In this document: positions 9,801 through 23,100 of the stretch, piece by piece
Numbering within the stretch: position 1 is the first letter of the stretch
Layout of the letters: each line of letters starts with the position of its first letter
Assembly: GCA_022578965.1 (NCBI GenBank)
Contig: MU400553.1
Location: 62,001 to 126,000 of the forward strand
Length of the DNA: 64,000 nucleotides
Direction of reading: 5' to 3'
Origin: Xylaria sp. FL1777
Taxonomy: Eukaryota; Ascomycota; Sordariomycetes; Xylariales; Xylariaceae
Notes under the pieces: generated by a model
What the model was told of the DNA's origin: nothing
What the model saw: the letters and a program-made list of their open reading frames with translations, nothing else
Databases searched by the model: none
Position numbers and translations under genes: made by a program

Positions 9801-12615
9801 ACAGCCATCGCTATTGGGAATGGTACCGCGGTTACTGAAATGCTAGTTTCTAATGTCATGCTGGGACACAAACCAAAGGAAAAAGGAGACTCTAAACACC
9901 GTCTCGGAACAGCCTTACAAATCGCCTGCGAGTATGGCGATATTGATACTGTGAAGAGTCTTCTGAGCTTCAAAGGGAACGAATCGCCCTCGGAGCTAGA
10001 GGTGCTATACCATTGGAGTGCTCTCCACGTCGCTTGCCATCAAGGGCACAGGATGATAATCAAAGCTTTCATCGATCAATTGACTAAGCATATAATTCAA
10101 CAACTAAATAGAGACCAATACTGTCTCCTGCTTGTAACATCAGCCCACGGTCTCTTCGCTATCAGCAAGTTACTCAAGGAACTCAAGATACAGGTCCCTG
10201 CTAGCGAGGAAAGCACTTCGTCGCCAATGCAACTTGCGGCCAAATATGGGTTTCCACAGACTCTATATAGTCTTCTAAGTGACCATGGGTGCAAAATGTT
10301 GTTGAAGAATCAGAAAAACAACATCCTCAGCTTAGCCGTTGAAAGTGGGAATGAAGAAGTCATGGGAAAAGCCAAATTAGCCTTTGTAGAGGCGTTTATG
10401 GCTGCTAGTGACCAATGTATACCGGTTGAGTCCTTCATTGATGGCAGCGACAGTGACAACGATGATTCTACGTTATCTTGGGATAGTATCATCAAGGAGG
10501 CAGAAGGGATTCAAGGGAACGCTCTTCTCACGGCAGTTGAATGCGGCAGAATCCGTTCAATCGAATTTCTATTGTTGTCTAAAGATGATTCCAAAGTCAG
10601 GGATCCCAAAGGTCGAACTCCACTGATGGTGGCGTCGAGGTTGGGGTACATCAATCTCTCCCAAGCACTATTTGTCAAAGGTGACGAACAGTCCACCACG
10701 ATGAAAACTGCGTTGCACTACGCCTGTTCCTACGGCCATCTTGAAGTGGTCGAGTTTCTCATCGGGACCAAAAAGTTCAGCTTGACTATTCGGGACGAAC
10801 AGTCGTTAACACCTATGATGGCGGCAGCGATAGGAGGCCACCTGCAAATTGTTAAAATTTTGCTCTCTCACCTGTCTAGTAAGGACCTCAAAGATGAGTT
10901 CCTGAACGCCGCGATGTTAGGGCAAGAGACCGTAATGGACATGATCCTCAAAACAGCTGTTAAAATGGACCATAAGGCCCTCGATGCCTACATCAACCCC
11001 TCAGGTAAGGGTGATAGCACACCACTTTACTTTGCCGCCACGAAGAATCACACTAGGGCTGTAGAGTTTTTGCTTCGCCGACAACCTAATCTAGAAAAGC
11101 AGAACGGCGCATCGATGTTAACACCCCTAGCCAGCGCAGCATATTGCTCTGCTATGGAATCTATGAAGCTACTCCTTGATGCCGGGGCATCAACTGAGAC
11201 GTCCATCGGAGGGAAACGGAAGCGGCTGGTCTTGGCGGACTCTATCTTCTATGAAGAGGTTCCCGTAGTTAAGCTGCTGCTTGAATATGGCGCCGAACCA
11301 CGCCTGCCCGAGTACTGGGGCCTTTCTGGAAGCTTGCTCCAATTCACAATGGAATATTCCACAAATGCTATCTTCAAAGTCCTCTTAGAACATTTTGAAA
11401 AGGTAGGCAACTCAGTTCAGTCCGGCTCCTTGCCTCGAGGAATTCCAACCGCAACACAAGCCCTCCAAACTGTCATCAAGCATGGCACAGTAGAGTTCCT
11501 TGACACACTTCTGCAAGTATGCAAAAATTTCGACCAAGAAATCGTGGAGAATGGCTTCACATTTGGGTCGGCCTTTAAGTACGCCGCCTATCACGGTTCC
11601 CTCGAAATACTAGAGCAACTCTGGAAGCGCTTCAAAAAGAATATTGATATAAATGATACGGGAGGTTACTATGGCCCGGCACTACATGCCGCAATAATAG
11701 GCTCAAGAGATTCCCTCGGCAAGGTGCGAGCACTTCTAGAGTGGAACGCCAAAGCTACACTACCAAGTAGCAAAGCTGATGCATCGACACGAAATGCCCA
11801 CGATATTTCGGAAGCAGAAGATATTGGTCCATTTCACGGCTATTGGAGCACAATCCTTCATGCCGCGGCGTCCGCGGGTGATGAGAAGGTAGTGGCGGCT
11901 GTTCTGAAGTTAGATGGTGTCTCAACAGATCAACCTGACAGAATGGGCCGACTTCCACTTCATATAGCCAGTCTGGATAAGGGCTGGGAGTTCACGCAAA
12001 TGCTCTTGAGCCCTGAATCCACATTTGAGTCAACAGACAGCCAGGGGCGCAATGCTCTTCATATTGCCTGTGGGGGTGGCAATTTTGATTTCGTAGAGAA
12101 GGTTGTGAAAGACAAGGTGCTTGCTTCACGGATGATCGGTAAGACTGATAACGATGGCTGGACGCCACTTCACTGGGCATGTCGTTCCGGGTACCTCGAC
12201 TTAGTGAAACTGTTAATCGGCGAAGGCGCTAAACTTGACGTTAAAACGAGAGACGGACGACAATGGCTTCCGTATCACGTCGCCATCTATCACGGCTGGG
12301 GCCCGAGGGCGGAGAGCACTCTCAAGGGAGAGAGCGATGGCATTGATATCGAGATAAAAGTAGAGATGGACACACGGGGTATTTGCGGTTGCTGTGGTTG
12401 CGTAAGTGAATTGAAATTGAAATTCCAACCGTAGAGGTATTTGCTAACTGTGACTGAAGGCGATATATGGCGTTCGCCACCAATGCACAAGCAAGCTTGA
12501 TATTTGTGCGCGGTTCGATCTATGCTTTAAATGTTATGAACATTGCGAAATAATTCATTTCCCTGATCACCAGTTCGCGTCTCTCGGCGAGTATCTTCCA
12601 TCGTTGCTACAATAG
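6838..12615 (+). CDS. STAND/NLR-like ankyrin protein with SesB-like N-terminus and ZZ finger
   Basis: Seven exons join in phase: 6838-6929, 6993-7254, 7318-7380, 7453-7680, 7753-7894, 7948-12401 and 12460-12615, giving 1798 aa. The N-terminus resembles the SesB-like alpha/beta-hydrolase domain of fungal NLRs. DLGGIVLKQ (about 110-118) stands where a GHSLGG elbow is expected, so the nucleophile Ser is replaced by Asp, and VFYGTPH follows at about 140. Residues about 270-500 correspond to the NACHT region but show no GxxGxGKS/T P-loop. A winged-helix-like segment follows (WVLRATAWIVYAVRPLSRLE, about 560). Residues about 910-1720 carry many ankyrin repeats (for example TPLHWACRSGYLDLVKLLI). The last exon completes a ZZ finger: CGCCGC ahead of the intron, then HQC, DIC, FDLCFKC and a closing HFPDHQF. 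The product is probably a sensor or scaffold whose enzymatic domains have decayed. It is head-to-head with the S8 protease gene. Confidence 0.85.
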
Positions 12616-13771
12616 GATCTGAAATAGCATATGGAAGTGGGTTTCGGAGTGTTAGTTTAGAAGATTGCCTATACAACTGTAGTATGACAGGCAGGTTGCT
12701 CTGGAGAGTCACTACATGCTGCCAGCTTGTCGATGATTCCTATGGGACGCGGCTGTTAAGAGGTTATTATTGTTGTTGTGGACGTTGAACCCAAATTCTA
12801 TTTGCAAGGTCGTCGCGGCTTATCTACCGAGGTACTTACGAAGTAGACTTAGTTGGCAAAACGTGGAGGATTGGAGCCGGGGGCCGGGTATGTACTCCCG
12901 AAGAATATGCAAACCAGCGGCGAATTCCCTGAACTTAGCTTCCACCGCGCTGCTTACTTGCACAACATCGTATACTATGACGCTAACCGCCACACCCAGC
13001 ACTACAATGGTGGTCGACACATAATCGTCAGCGATCCGACCTGGTATCGCATCAAGCCTACGTGGCATTCCAGCGGGGACTGGGGCAGCTACTTTTACGT
13101 TGGTGGCCCTGGTGCAGGCGGTGTCGTCCATGGCTAGGTGGGAAAGGAGTGTCATTCACTATCTTGACGCATGCTGGAGATTCCAGGCTCGCTTCGAGGT
13201 ATCATGCTAGGTCGTTCGATAGTGAAGTTTGATAGCTGGTATAGGAGGGAAATGCTCGCGGTATGATACTCAAGATGGCTACCTCATGCATGAGAGAAGA
13301 GCCGAAATCCAGACGAGAACTGAGAAGCATAGTCAGAAATATAGTCTTAAAGCAGAGTTATTTTCCCCAAAAACGCTGGAGAATGGTAACAAAATGGGAC
13401 TCTGGCTATCAGCGCCCATTAGGAAAGTCTCACGTGTGGGTATAAAGATCCAAAGAATGAAGTGATTGTATCTCTTCTCAATGGCCTTGTTCCTTTCACG
13501 GGTATTGGACAATGTTATTCTTGTGGTTGCACAAAAGGCCCGAAACTACTCAAAAAAAGGTGGGTGGCACATACAAACAATTATTTTGTTTGTGAATACA
13601 TTCTCAAGAAAGGCTCCATTGAAGTAGGCATTTATTTGATTGAGAAGATAATGAGATTGTTTTACAAATGGTTTCAAAATATATAACTTGTTCAAAAGCA
13701 GGCAATCGATGAAGGAGTTACAACTTCTACCATACATTCTCAACACATCAAACGCACAATTACATTACAAA
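12616..13771. other. Spacer with an ambiguous small ORF pair
   Basis: Apart from the overlapping ORFs at 12820-13155, listed separately, no gene is seen. Confidence 0.4.
12820..13155 (-). CDS. Doubtful 111-aa ORF with a hydrophobic segment
   Basis: The minus-strand ORF starts at an ATG at 13155 (a second ATG lies at 13131). It carries a hydrophobic run STTIVVLGVAVSVIVYDVV, about 19 residues and long enough for one membrane span, followed by a helical basic/hydrophobic stretch. The plus strand of the same DNA (12853-13137) is also open and gives an aromatic- and glycine-rich peptide ending YVGGPGAGGVVHG, but from a TTG codon. Only one strand is likely to code. I do not recognise either product. 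Confidence 0.2.
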   Translation of the reverse strand: MTLLSHLAMDDTACTRATNVKVAAPVPAGMPRRLDAIPGRIADDYVSTTIVVLGVAVSVIVYDVVQVSSAVEAKFREFAAGLHILREYIPGPRLQSSTFCQLSLLRKYLGR

Positions 13772-14134
13772 ATGAAATTCAGTATAAATAACGGCCTCGA
13801 AGCGTCACATCTAGTTTCGCTTCCCTCCTCCCTCAAGATCACAATACCCAACAAAGCTCAAGTTAGCCAAACTAACGATTTTGACGCAAACCAAACATCA
13901 TACACATTCGCGCCTTCCAACTGCTCTACATACCCCGTCAACAGAAACATCATGTCCAGCCCCATGTTTTTCCAGCCCCATAATGGGACTACTCCTTCGG
14001 GATATATAGGGGTTAAACCGAGGCCAATGGAGCCGAAAACCTCCACCTCTGGGGACAAGATCGGGCAGTTCGGGGGCTCTGACCCTTCGGCTTTTAAGAC
14101 TAAGTCTTCTAATAAGTCTTCTACTAAGAAATAA
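13772..14134 (+). CDS. Possible small low-complexity protein (120 aa)
   Basis: The ORF begins at the ATG reading MKFSINNG (an upstream in-frame ATG at 13688 would add 28 residues) and ends in a Ser/Thr/Lys-rich tail, KTKSSNKSSTKK. It is rich in Asn, Ser, Thr and Pro and has no recognisable domain or signal peptide. The overall look is of a disordered fungal orphan. Support is limited to the open frame and plausible amino-acid content. A long pyrimidine-rich tract follows at 14205-14290. Confidence 0.3.
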   Translation: MKFSINNGLEASHLVSLPSSLKITIPNKAQVSQTNDFDANQTSYTFAPSNCSTYPVNRNIMSSPMFFQPHNGTTPSGYIGVKPRPMEPKTSTSGDKIGQFGGSDPSAFKTKSSNKSSTKK

Positions 14135-17100
14135 GCCTCCTACATTGGCTACACTTGGTAACTGCTAGCTATCAAGGACCAATCTCAGTTTATTGCAAGC
14201 CTCATCCTTTTTCCTTTTTCTTTTCATTTTCTTGTTCTCTCTCTTTTACCCCTCCCCCCCTTTTTTCTTCTCTTTCCTTATCTTCCTGTTATCTTAAAAG
14301 GCACAGGTCTCACAGGAGTTATGCATTTGGATTCAAATTTCTCACTGGGCTCTTATATATACCTCTCTTTGCACATCGCTTATATGATAGCCATGAACTA
14401 ATTCATGGAAGGTGCTGTAACTAAATGAAAACACATTGTCTATCCTCTATGCATGTATTATGAGAATGAATAACTTTTCCTTGCTCTTTCTAAGCATCCG
14501 CCACATACTGCCCTTGCTAACTCATATTATTACAGTTACATACACAGAGTCTCCCCAATTTTGTTGTGATCTCACTCCCTTGATGCCTTATTCATCATAG
14601 CAGGTACAGGGGGCTGTATAAGCGGCTACTGTAGTGTAAGTCTTGTTAATCACCATATTCCTTGCTAACACAAGTACTCCCCCCCTGTCACAAGTATTAT
14701 CTATTTATTGCTCGCTTTCAAGAATCACAAGCGTATCTGCATAGCTAGTGAGGAGCTAGTGAATTATTACATCATAATCACTGGCAGCTAGGCGAGGGGA
14801 GGCTAAGTAGTTAGGGACAATAGAAAATTTGTTACCACAAACCAAATAGCTGGTGGAGTGCGTGTTCCACGTGTTGAAATCTTCAATGCAACACTGATCA
14901 AACAGGATGACATCTAAAACTCCATTGTCGGAAATGTACAGGGGAGTATTTTCTTGGCAGCATGAATCTTTACTGCGTAGGGTAAGATCTGCTGGTGGAT
15001 GAACATGAAACGGCGTATAAGACGGCCGCATCAAAACAAAACATTCGTTGAGTCATAGTTCGCACATTTGCAACGGATTTCCTCTCTACTTTCCACGATA
15101 TATTGGGATGGGTGTGTGAGGTGCAGAGTATTCATCTCGGCTATGCAGCTCGACACTACACCACAGAGTTCCTCACCGCCATAGTACCACACATACATAC
15201 TGCGTAATGTAGTATGTAAGCGGCCGGGAGGCTGGTTGACAGCGTCGCATCTAGATGTGCCCGAGAGATGGTCGGTTTACCCTCTCTTTCCCTTGCAAAC
15301 ACGTGTGAATGGGAGGGATCCTCCTCCTCGCGGCCGCGGGATATCCAGCCAATCGGTAGGAAATAAGCCGGCTGCTGATTCCCGCCCGGATCCTACTCAT
15401 TCCTGCCCAATGCACGGAACTTGTTCTGCAAAGCTACACTGAGTAATAGCATACCACCAAGCCTGTACAGTTAGTTGCCTGCTTCCGCTCTGTTTCCATG
15501 CGGCGCAGGGGACTGGGCCATACATTGTCACGCTCTGGGGAGTGGGCTTTTTCCACATGCAGGACCGGAGGGGGTCTTTACTGTTGCATTACTCATTGTC
15601 ACGAACCAGCCCAGCACTATTCTCGGTACGAATGGATACGGTACGCGCGACCTCGACTGCGTACTGTATGTAGCTCATACCATGACGCGTATCATTCCTT
15701 CCGAATAGTGGCAAGCTAAGGTTGACATGGTGGCAGAATGAATGATGCACAGATCTGAACTGTGCAGCAAGTGTACACCGCATGTCAGTCAAGCTGCCCC
15801 GATCCATTCCAATCAATCCAGCCTTCTCGTTACACTGCCGGCCTCATAATGCATCTCCCATGAAGGGGACTCCACATCACGACGCGCAGTACTTATGCAC
15901 CCATTGCATATGTGAGGGTTCTCGTAATGTCGGTTTCGCCGTGACGTGTGGAGTTGAACTGCAGGTTGGCCGTCAAACCGTTGTTTATCTTTTGACTTAC
16001 TACGACTCTGAATAAGATGTTTAATGATTGCTTTAGGTTTTACATAACAAGAACATCTTTACATGGTTTCTGCGAATGGTTTACGCCCCCCATTTCAAAG
16101 AACAATAAAGCCGAATGCATCATAGCGCTGCAAATCGTTTCTTAAGTCGGTCGGTTTACTAAGTCAGTTGGGGAATGGTCGGTAGCATACCGCCAATCTA
16201 GACCACCATCTTAAGCAATGGGGTGATGGGATATAAGTCGAGATCAACGGGACAAGGGTCGTAGTCCTCGGAAGCGTTTATCTACAGCGGGTATGGTTTG
16301 GCTCCTCTGGCGCTATTTTCATTCCCTGCAGCGCAACCACAACTGGTCTGGGGCGGGTCCTGATCGTCCTAATGGCTGGGTTCTGGCTGGGGAAGAGATT
16401 TGCGACAGGGCAGCCACGTGTCCGCCAGGTCTGTACCGTCGGTGCTAACTAGGATTGAATCGCTATTATTATGAACGATTGATGGCTGTGTAGCACTTCG
16501 TGGGACCTAGTATAGCATGGTAGAATAAATAAGTCTTCATATACAGAAATTGTACAGTAAGTTGACTATTATCAACGAGAGGGGCAAAAAACTTGAATTT
16601 GCTTGTTATACCAACGTATTGGCGCTAATACTTACTATCTATCCTATTAACTTGTAATGTTACTTGGTAAAATCTGCAATTCCGTGCTTTCGATATCGAC
16701 AGTAGTGCACCAAATTCACGTTCATAGTGGTTGGCCAAATGTAAACTATCGCAAAGCTATGTTCGGTGATGTTCGGTGACTCCATTCCCATAACCCTTGA
16801 AGCCTAAGGTTGGTGTCTTCGGTTGCGTAAGGGATGGTATTGGCGAGTATGGCTGCCCACTATAGAAGACTTTAATATAGGTGCAACGGAAACAAAAGGC
16901 GGTAAGTGATGAGGGGTTATCGTACTATTTCATGTAGGTCTTTTGACCACACCTTTACACATTGGTTGCGCGCATATACTACTCCATCGCGTATCTTGAA
17001 ACAACACTGAAATGCTCGCTACCTCTAGTCCTGTAGACAATTAGGCGTGGCTCAGGACAAACTCATACGATGCCAAGTGGCGGTTGGATCCAACCAGAAG

Positions 17101-20100
17101 AAGGCCCGGATCATCAAGTAATTGTCACCCAGTGAAATTATAATACCGGTATCACGGAGCAGGCTGTAATAATAACAACAACAATAATAACTATCTTCGC
17201 ATGGCGGCTGGGGTGGGACCATAGTATTGTCCACCCTGTACAAATAAACTCAAACCATCGGAGATAAGACCCGTGTGAGATCAATATGACTTTAACAACA
17301 CCCTGTATTAACCTATCATACGAAGATGACGATGCGTGGATGGAGTAGTTGTACCTGGAATTATCTCTGAACAACGAATCCCCTTTCATCGCCACGGGTG
17401 GGGATAGTAGGGGTGGAAGGGATGGCATGCTGACCGCTCTCAATTACATGGTCACCACGTGCGGTGCTGGAGGCCCCCTGATTATGCAGGCTGGCAGCAG
17501 GCTCTGCTCCATTATTTTCTTCCTGAAGACAAAGCACGAGAGCTCGTTGTTTGGGACAAGCATTATTACAATACAGCCTAATTGTAGATCCCCTGTCTGC
17601 CTCGTGTAGAGGAGCGGTGATTTACACAAGGTAATATTATTATCACCCTGTCCATAGCGTTTCCTACCAACGGAGGCCTAGCTGATAGCTATGGTTTGTA
17701 CTCTTGAGGAACAGGCAGCAGACCAGGGAGTAGGGGACGTACATGGGGATTACCGAAAGTGGAGGTATTGTTGCTTCCGGCAAGTCTTGTACACGATTCT
17801 GGGGTAATAATAGGCAAAATGTTACTCTAGCTTAAGAATAGGGACAGTAGCGTGTTATCCTAGGCTGAACGAGCCTACCGTAACGCAACAGGAAGCCTCT
17901 GTACGGTACAAGAGGAACCTACTCTACCCTACTAGTCTCCTTGTGAATACATACGCGGTAGTCCTAGGCCTCTTGAGGTTTTTTATCTGCGCCACGAAGT
18001 TATAGTGCTTATGCAAGGCTCCTTGCACTGTTCCTTATTCAGAAACCCAACGATTCCGGCTCCCGAGCCTCGGGTTGGGAAGAACTGAATGCGGTGAGAT
18101 ATTGTGAAGGAGATTATGCGCCAAGCAGTCCTTCTGTTTCCGTGGGCTCCCTCTGTCGATCAAATAGCGAAAGACGGTCTCATCGACGTGCGTCGGCCCC
18201 TTGGTTCTCACCGACTCTATTCGATGACGAACCATTAGCATTTACTCTCCAGGCAAACTGGAAGGCTGACGGCTATTCAGTAATTAGCAACACGGAGCTA
18301 CGCGGCATCTATCCAGTTGACGCGATCTCGCGACGAGGTAGGTAATCGCATGCGCCGTAGGCGGTGAACGGCAAAGGAGGCCTGACACAGCTTATGACCT
18401 AGATAGGAAGGTGGTTCACGACGATGTAGATTTTCCACGTTTGTCAATACTTATAGCGGTATTGCACTGCGTTACATAGCCGTTAACAACGTCGTATTGC
18501 TGAGCAGTGCCTGCTATCAAGACCCTGGAGCCGTTGATTTCCCAGCGCAAGGGCCCCCTGTCTAGACAAATTCTTGCTTCCCACCTCCTGGCTTTCGGCT
18601 GTATCGGTACATTCGTTGAAGGCGCATAGGTCGGTAACAGGAACCTTGGGGATCCAGTTGTTCATCTCCTCTAGTCTCTATCGCGAATTTTTATCCGTTG
18701 ATTGCCCCCATCCCTCATTGGGATGTTACGAGTCCTACTGTTCACCTACTTATGCATTGGTCGTTGAGATAATCTTTTCTTAGTAACACTTAGCGCCTTA
18801 ACTTCAAAGACTAAGGACGTGGGATGGTGGAGAGACCTGGTGGATCGTGGCGGCATCTCTTGAGCAATAGATCGCGAAGCCAGTGGATCAAGCATCGCAA
18901 GCGACCCTTGTCTTACAATTAGAACGCATCCTCTTTTGGCATGCTTCTCAATGCCAATTGTTGGCATCTTATTGTGCACTAGCTAGGTAGTCGTAGGGAT
19001 CCTGCCAGGGACACGGTATAAGCAGCGATCAGCTTCTCCCGGGACTGTGGGACACGGGAAGTCACTTGCTACCCAGACATTGCTGTGTGATGTAGTACCA
19101 GCAAGGCTGGTTGTGGAGAGACCGTAGTTATCAGGGAACTGCCGCTAGTATTTCTTACTACCTAGGTATTTATCATTGCCATAACGCAACGTAGCATGTG
19201 TTGGATTAAGAACAGATTCATTGAATTCTGTAAAGGAAGCGGCATTTCCCAGGCTAAGCTTTTTCCTGTGTCCGCCCAAAGCACACAGTCAAAAAGCCAA
19301 ACCCAACCTAGAAAAAAAAAAAAAAAAAAAAGGAAAGGAAAGGAGAATAAAGGAACGTGCAGAGTCGTAAATCGTGCTAATGAGATCGCGTGCAGTAATG
19401 GAAAGAAAAGTTACTAGAATTAGTTTGGTTTAATCCCGCCTAAAAAAACACACTCGGATTTTCAATCCATCAAATTCCGAGCGCTCCTAACACCTGTTTT
19501 TGTTTTCCGGTTTCTCTATGCCGTAATATAACTCTCATTTATCATATGTTAAGCGGCCCTGCTGTAGATCTTATCGACGTTCTGTTCGTTAAAAAAAAGA
19601 TCGTCATCGCGCATGCATGGCATGAAAGTCGGTGGGCTTAGTTTGCTGCCGCTGGGGCTGGTGGTTGAGGGGGAGGGATAATGACAGAAATCATGTTGAC
19701 CTGGGTTTGGATATTCTGTGCATGATCTTCCATGGATATTTGATGGATTAGGCGGTCGGCGCAATTTTCGTTCCTTGGCTGCGTGGCGCCTGAGATTCGG
19801 TACTCTTGCATTGAAGCCCGCTCCGCCGCTGTACCGCTCGGCCTGTGGCTACAATCGCCTTCTAATTATTATACAGCAAGTGGCAGAATACAGACATGGG
19901 TGACATACGATCCCGATGCGCAACCGGCGTTTAAATCCATAGATGAATTCAAGCTAGCCATGATGGTCTATAGCAATGAACTCTCAGGTATTATTGATGT
20001 GCAAAGATAGTGTATAGGCCAATAAGCGAAATGCTGTATGGAGGCTGGTGGCACAATCGATTGTCAGGGTAGATTTGACGATCAAACGAGTGACAAAAGG

Positions 20101-23100
20101 ACTCGCTACTTGTCGCGAGAAACAAACGCACAGCGTCTGATTCCTAGTTAAGAAAGCAATAAAAATGAGAGTTATGAGAGAATCGGAAGATGGGCCTGCA
20201 AAACGTTGAGGGAACTGGAGGTCGAGGACGGGGACATAGACATTTAAATAGTCACCACAAGTGAGGATTACCGCACTAATACTGCTTCCCCAAACCAAGG
20301 CGTCCACACCTCGGTTCGACTGGTCGCCTGTGACATTAGCACAACGAACAATATACTGCTAGGACTCCTTATTAACATCGATGCTAGGTACATGAGACGG
20401 GCGTCTTGTCTAGCTCGCAGACGTAATAACAAGTCAAACTACCTCGAGTGAACAAGCAGAAGGTGTCTGGGTGCGGCATCTACGACTGGGATGCCGGAGT
20501 CCCAGTACTTGGCCTGTGGACCAAAACTGTCATGTGTCGAGCCACAGGGGTACTGACTTGCCGTGGGACTTGGATCAAATTGCTGGAGTATATTATAAGT
20601 TTACCCAGCATGGCGGTACGCTACAGGGTACCTTGAAGCTAGACTCATTATAGTAGAAACTTATCGAATTAATCCGGACATCACGTCAGGCGTTGTGGCG
20701 GCGTTCCTTAGTACGAATGTCTGGGTTTCATTTGGTGTCTATCAGTACCCGCTGTTAGAAATATTCTAAGTCCTTGCTCGCGGTAAGAGAGCAAAGACGC
20801 CTAAACTAAAAGGGGGAGCAGAGTAACAGATTGGGGGCCCTAATACTCCAAGGCGACCCAGCAGGTAGGCCGCCAAGGCAACAGAACGGTGCCTTCGGCT
20901 TAGGCGAGTCGCGTGTCGAGATTACTTACTCGGCAACGCTTGAGCCTTAACCATGGTACGCGTCCCTGTTCGAGAGAAGTACGATCCCTCTGCTTGTTAA
21001 TTCAAAAAAATTCTCTCGGAGACGGGTAATGCATGCATAAGCATATGTAGATGTAGTGGTATTCTAGTACCAGCAGCCGAAAGCGGTGATCATTCCGCTG
21101 TAGAAACTCGTTTGGGTCGATCCTGAAACGTGTAAGGCTAGGTAGGACATGCAGAATGACGGCCAAGCAACCCTGCACGTCGTAGTACTTGAGGTTGAAT
21201 CGTACCGAAAGACAAGTGACAGGTCGTATTGAAGGACATTGACAAGATTTGGGCTTCCCAATGTGTAAGACCGGCGAGCCATTGAGACTGCGTCGAATAG
21301 AATGGGTTTCCTCCTACTCTCACGGCTTCGGTGGCATTTCGACTGTTTCAGGATTTAGCGTATTGGGCCGATGACACCTTCGAGACTGCGTGGTTGGTGG
21401 AAAGGGAATTGCAGATGCTCATGCACGTCCGAAATTGCTCCAGTTCTCGATCGAATGTATGTCCCCAGCAGGCACTGTATACGTGCTATTAAGTGATGGA
21501 TAAAAGTCCAAAAGCGGGTTTCTTCAAATGATTGGCCGTACAATGCAGGACGAGATTGCGATATTATACACAGCAATAGACTTGCAGGAGATGCTTACCT
21601 AGGTGAGTATTAAATATCGCTGGCACTGCGGATCCGATCGCCAAATGGTGATACCACTCTTCCCAGCTCAATTGTTCGGAAATTATCGTTAAGCTCCAAA
21701 AATAGCTACTCCTAAAATGGATGTGCTAGCTACTTGCTTAGACTTCTGACATTTTATTTTGAAGTTGGGCCAAATACTAAATGCGCACAAGCGGGGTCGT
21801 CGATTGGCAACCGAGCAGTGGATTTCCCTAAACATTTCTTTGCGGAACGTGGCTTGTCGGCTGTTCTAAGCATAGCCTTGGTCTTAGGAACTTCGAGGTA
21901 ATGCGCAAATCTACCGGTCTCGGCCAGGATGAGCGTAAGTAAGAGCAAAGCTATGTTGGCGCGAGGAAATCACTTCCCGTGACAATAATCGTAGTGAAGA
22001 GCGCGTGGAGTGTTCTACCTTGTTTTTCAAGTACCCAGAAGGCTCCATACCATGTGAATTGTAGTCTGAAGTCCCGTACTACCTATTGCGATAGCTTAAA
22101 CCGTTAGCAAGCTGCAGGCGGAACTTCATGACTGTAACTCACATGTCGATGAGGAAATCTCTTGTTCATCTTGACAGCCCGATCTCAATGATGTAGCAGG
22201 TTGGACACATGGAACGCGGCATTTCCGCCTTAGTGAGTTGTATCACATGTCCCCTCTTTGAAATCTTCTAGAGCATGATGCAGTGGAACCAAATAATGTT
22301 CCGTGTTCGTTGAGGACCCATGAGTTTCTAGAGCACACAAGAGCAGGGGCGGACTCGTCGTAGGCATGACTACCTTCAAGTTTTATAAGGTTGCTGGTGA
22401 ACAGTTCGCTGGCCGAAAAAAGCTGCTGAAACATTAGTGCGTCGAGCCCAGTGACTTGACGAAGAAGGGTACCGACTTTGCTTTTTCGACGATGACTCGA
22501 TACCGAGCTTTGATTCGCTTAGTTAGAGTATGATCTGGCGAAATTATTGCTTCTAAATAAACAATCTAGGGGCGGGCGCTTCGGAGCTCTCGTCAAGAAA
22601 GAGATCTGGATAAGAAATTGAACAAGAGATATTTTCTTAATGCTGGCTGGACGGAGAAAGCGACTATAAAGAGTATCGATTGAAACCTCCGTAGTAAATT
22701 TTCATTTTATCGCCACTCGACTGACTTCAAAGGCTCTAGCATGAGTTTGAAGCTGGGGTAGCTGTGACTCAGCGCCGATTAGATTAGATTTGATCTTATA
22801 TTCTGAGTGGCTCATCCATCTTCCTAACAGTCGTACGAAGCTGCAGGAACGAATTGCCACTTCGATGACGACAAACTACCAAACGCCCGCCTACGGTATC
22901 CAGTCTAATCTCGTCAATCGGTGGACTAGGAGTTAGAAAGAAGTAAACTTTTACTGAGCAATCGAGACCGTTGGGGAGTGACGGCGAATTTCGGAATAGA
23001 CAATTCTACCCCCAGTAAATTTCAACCCATAATATCTCCTGACCGGCTTAGTAGACTATAACGAAGGGATTCTTGTTTCCGCTCTCATCGGTTAGCATCG

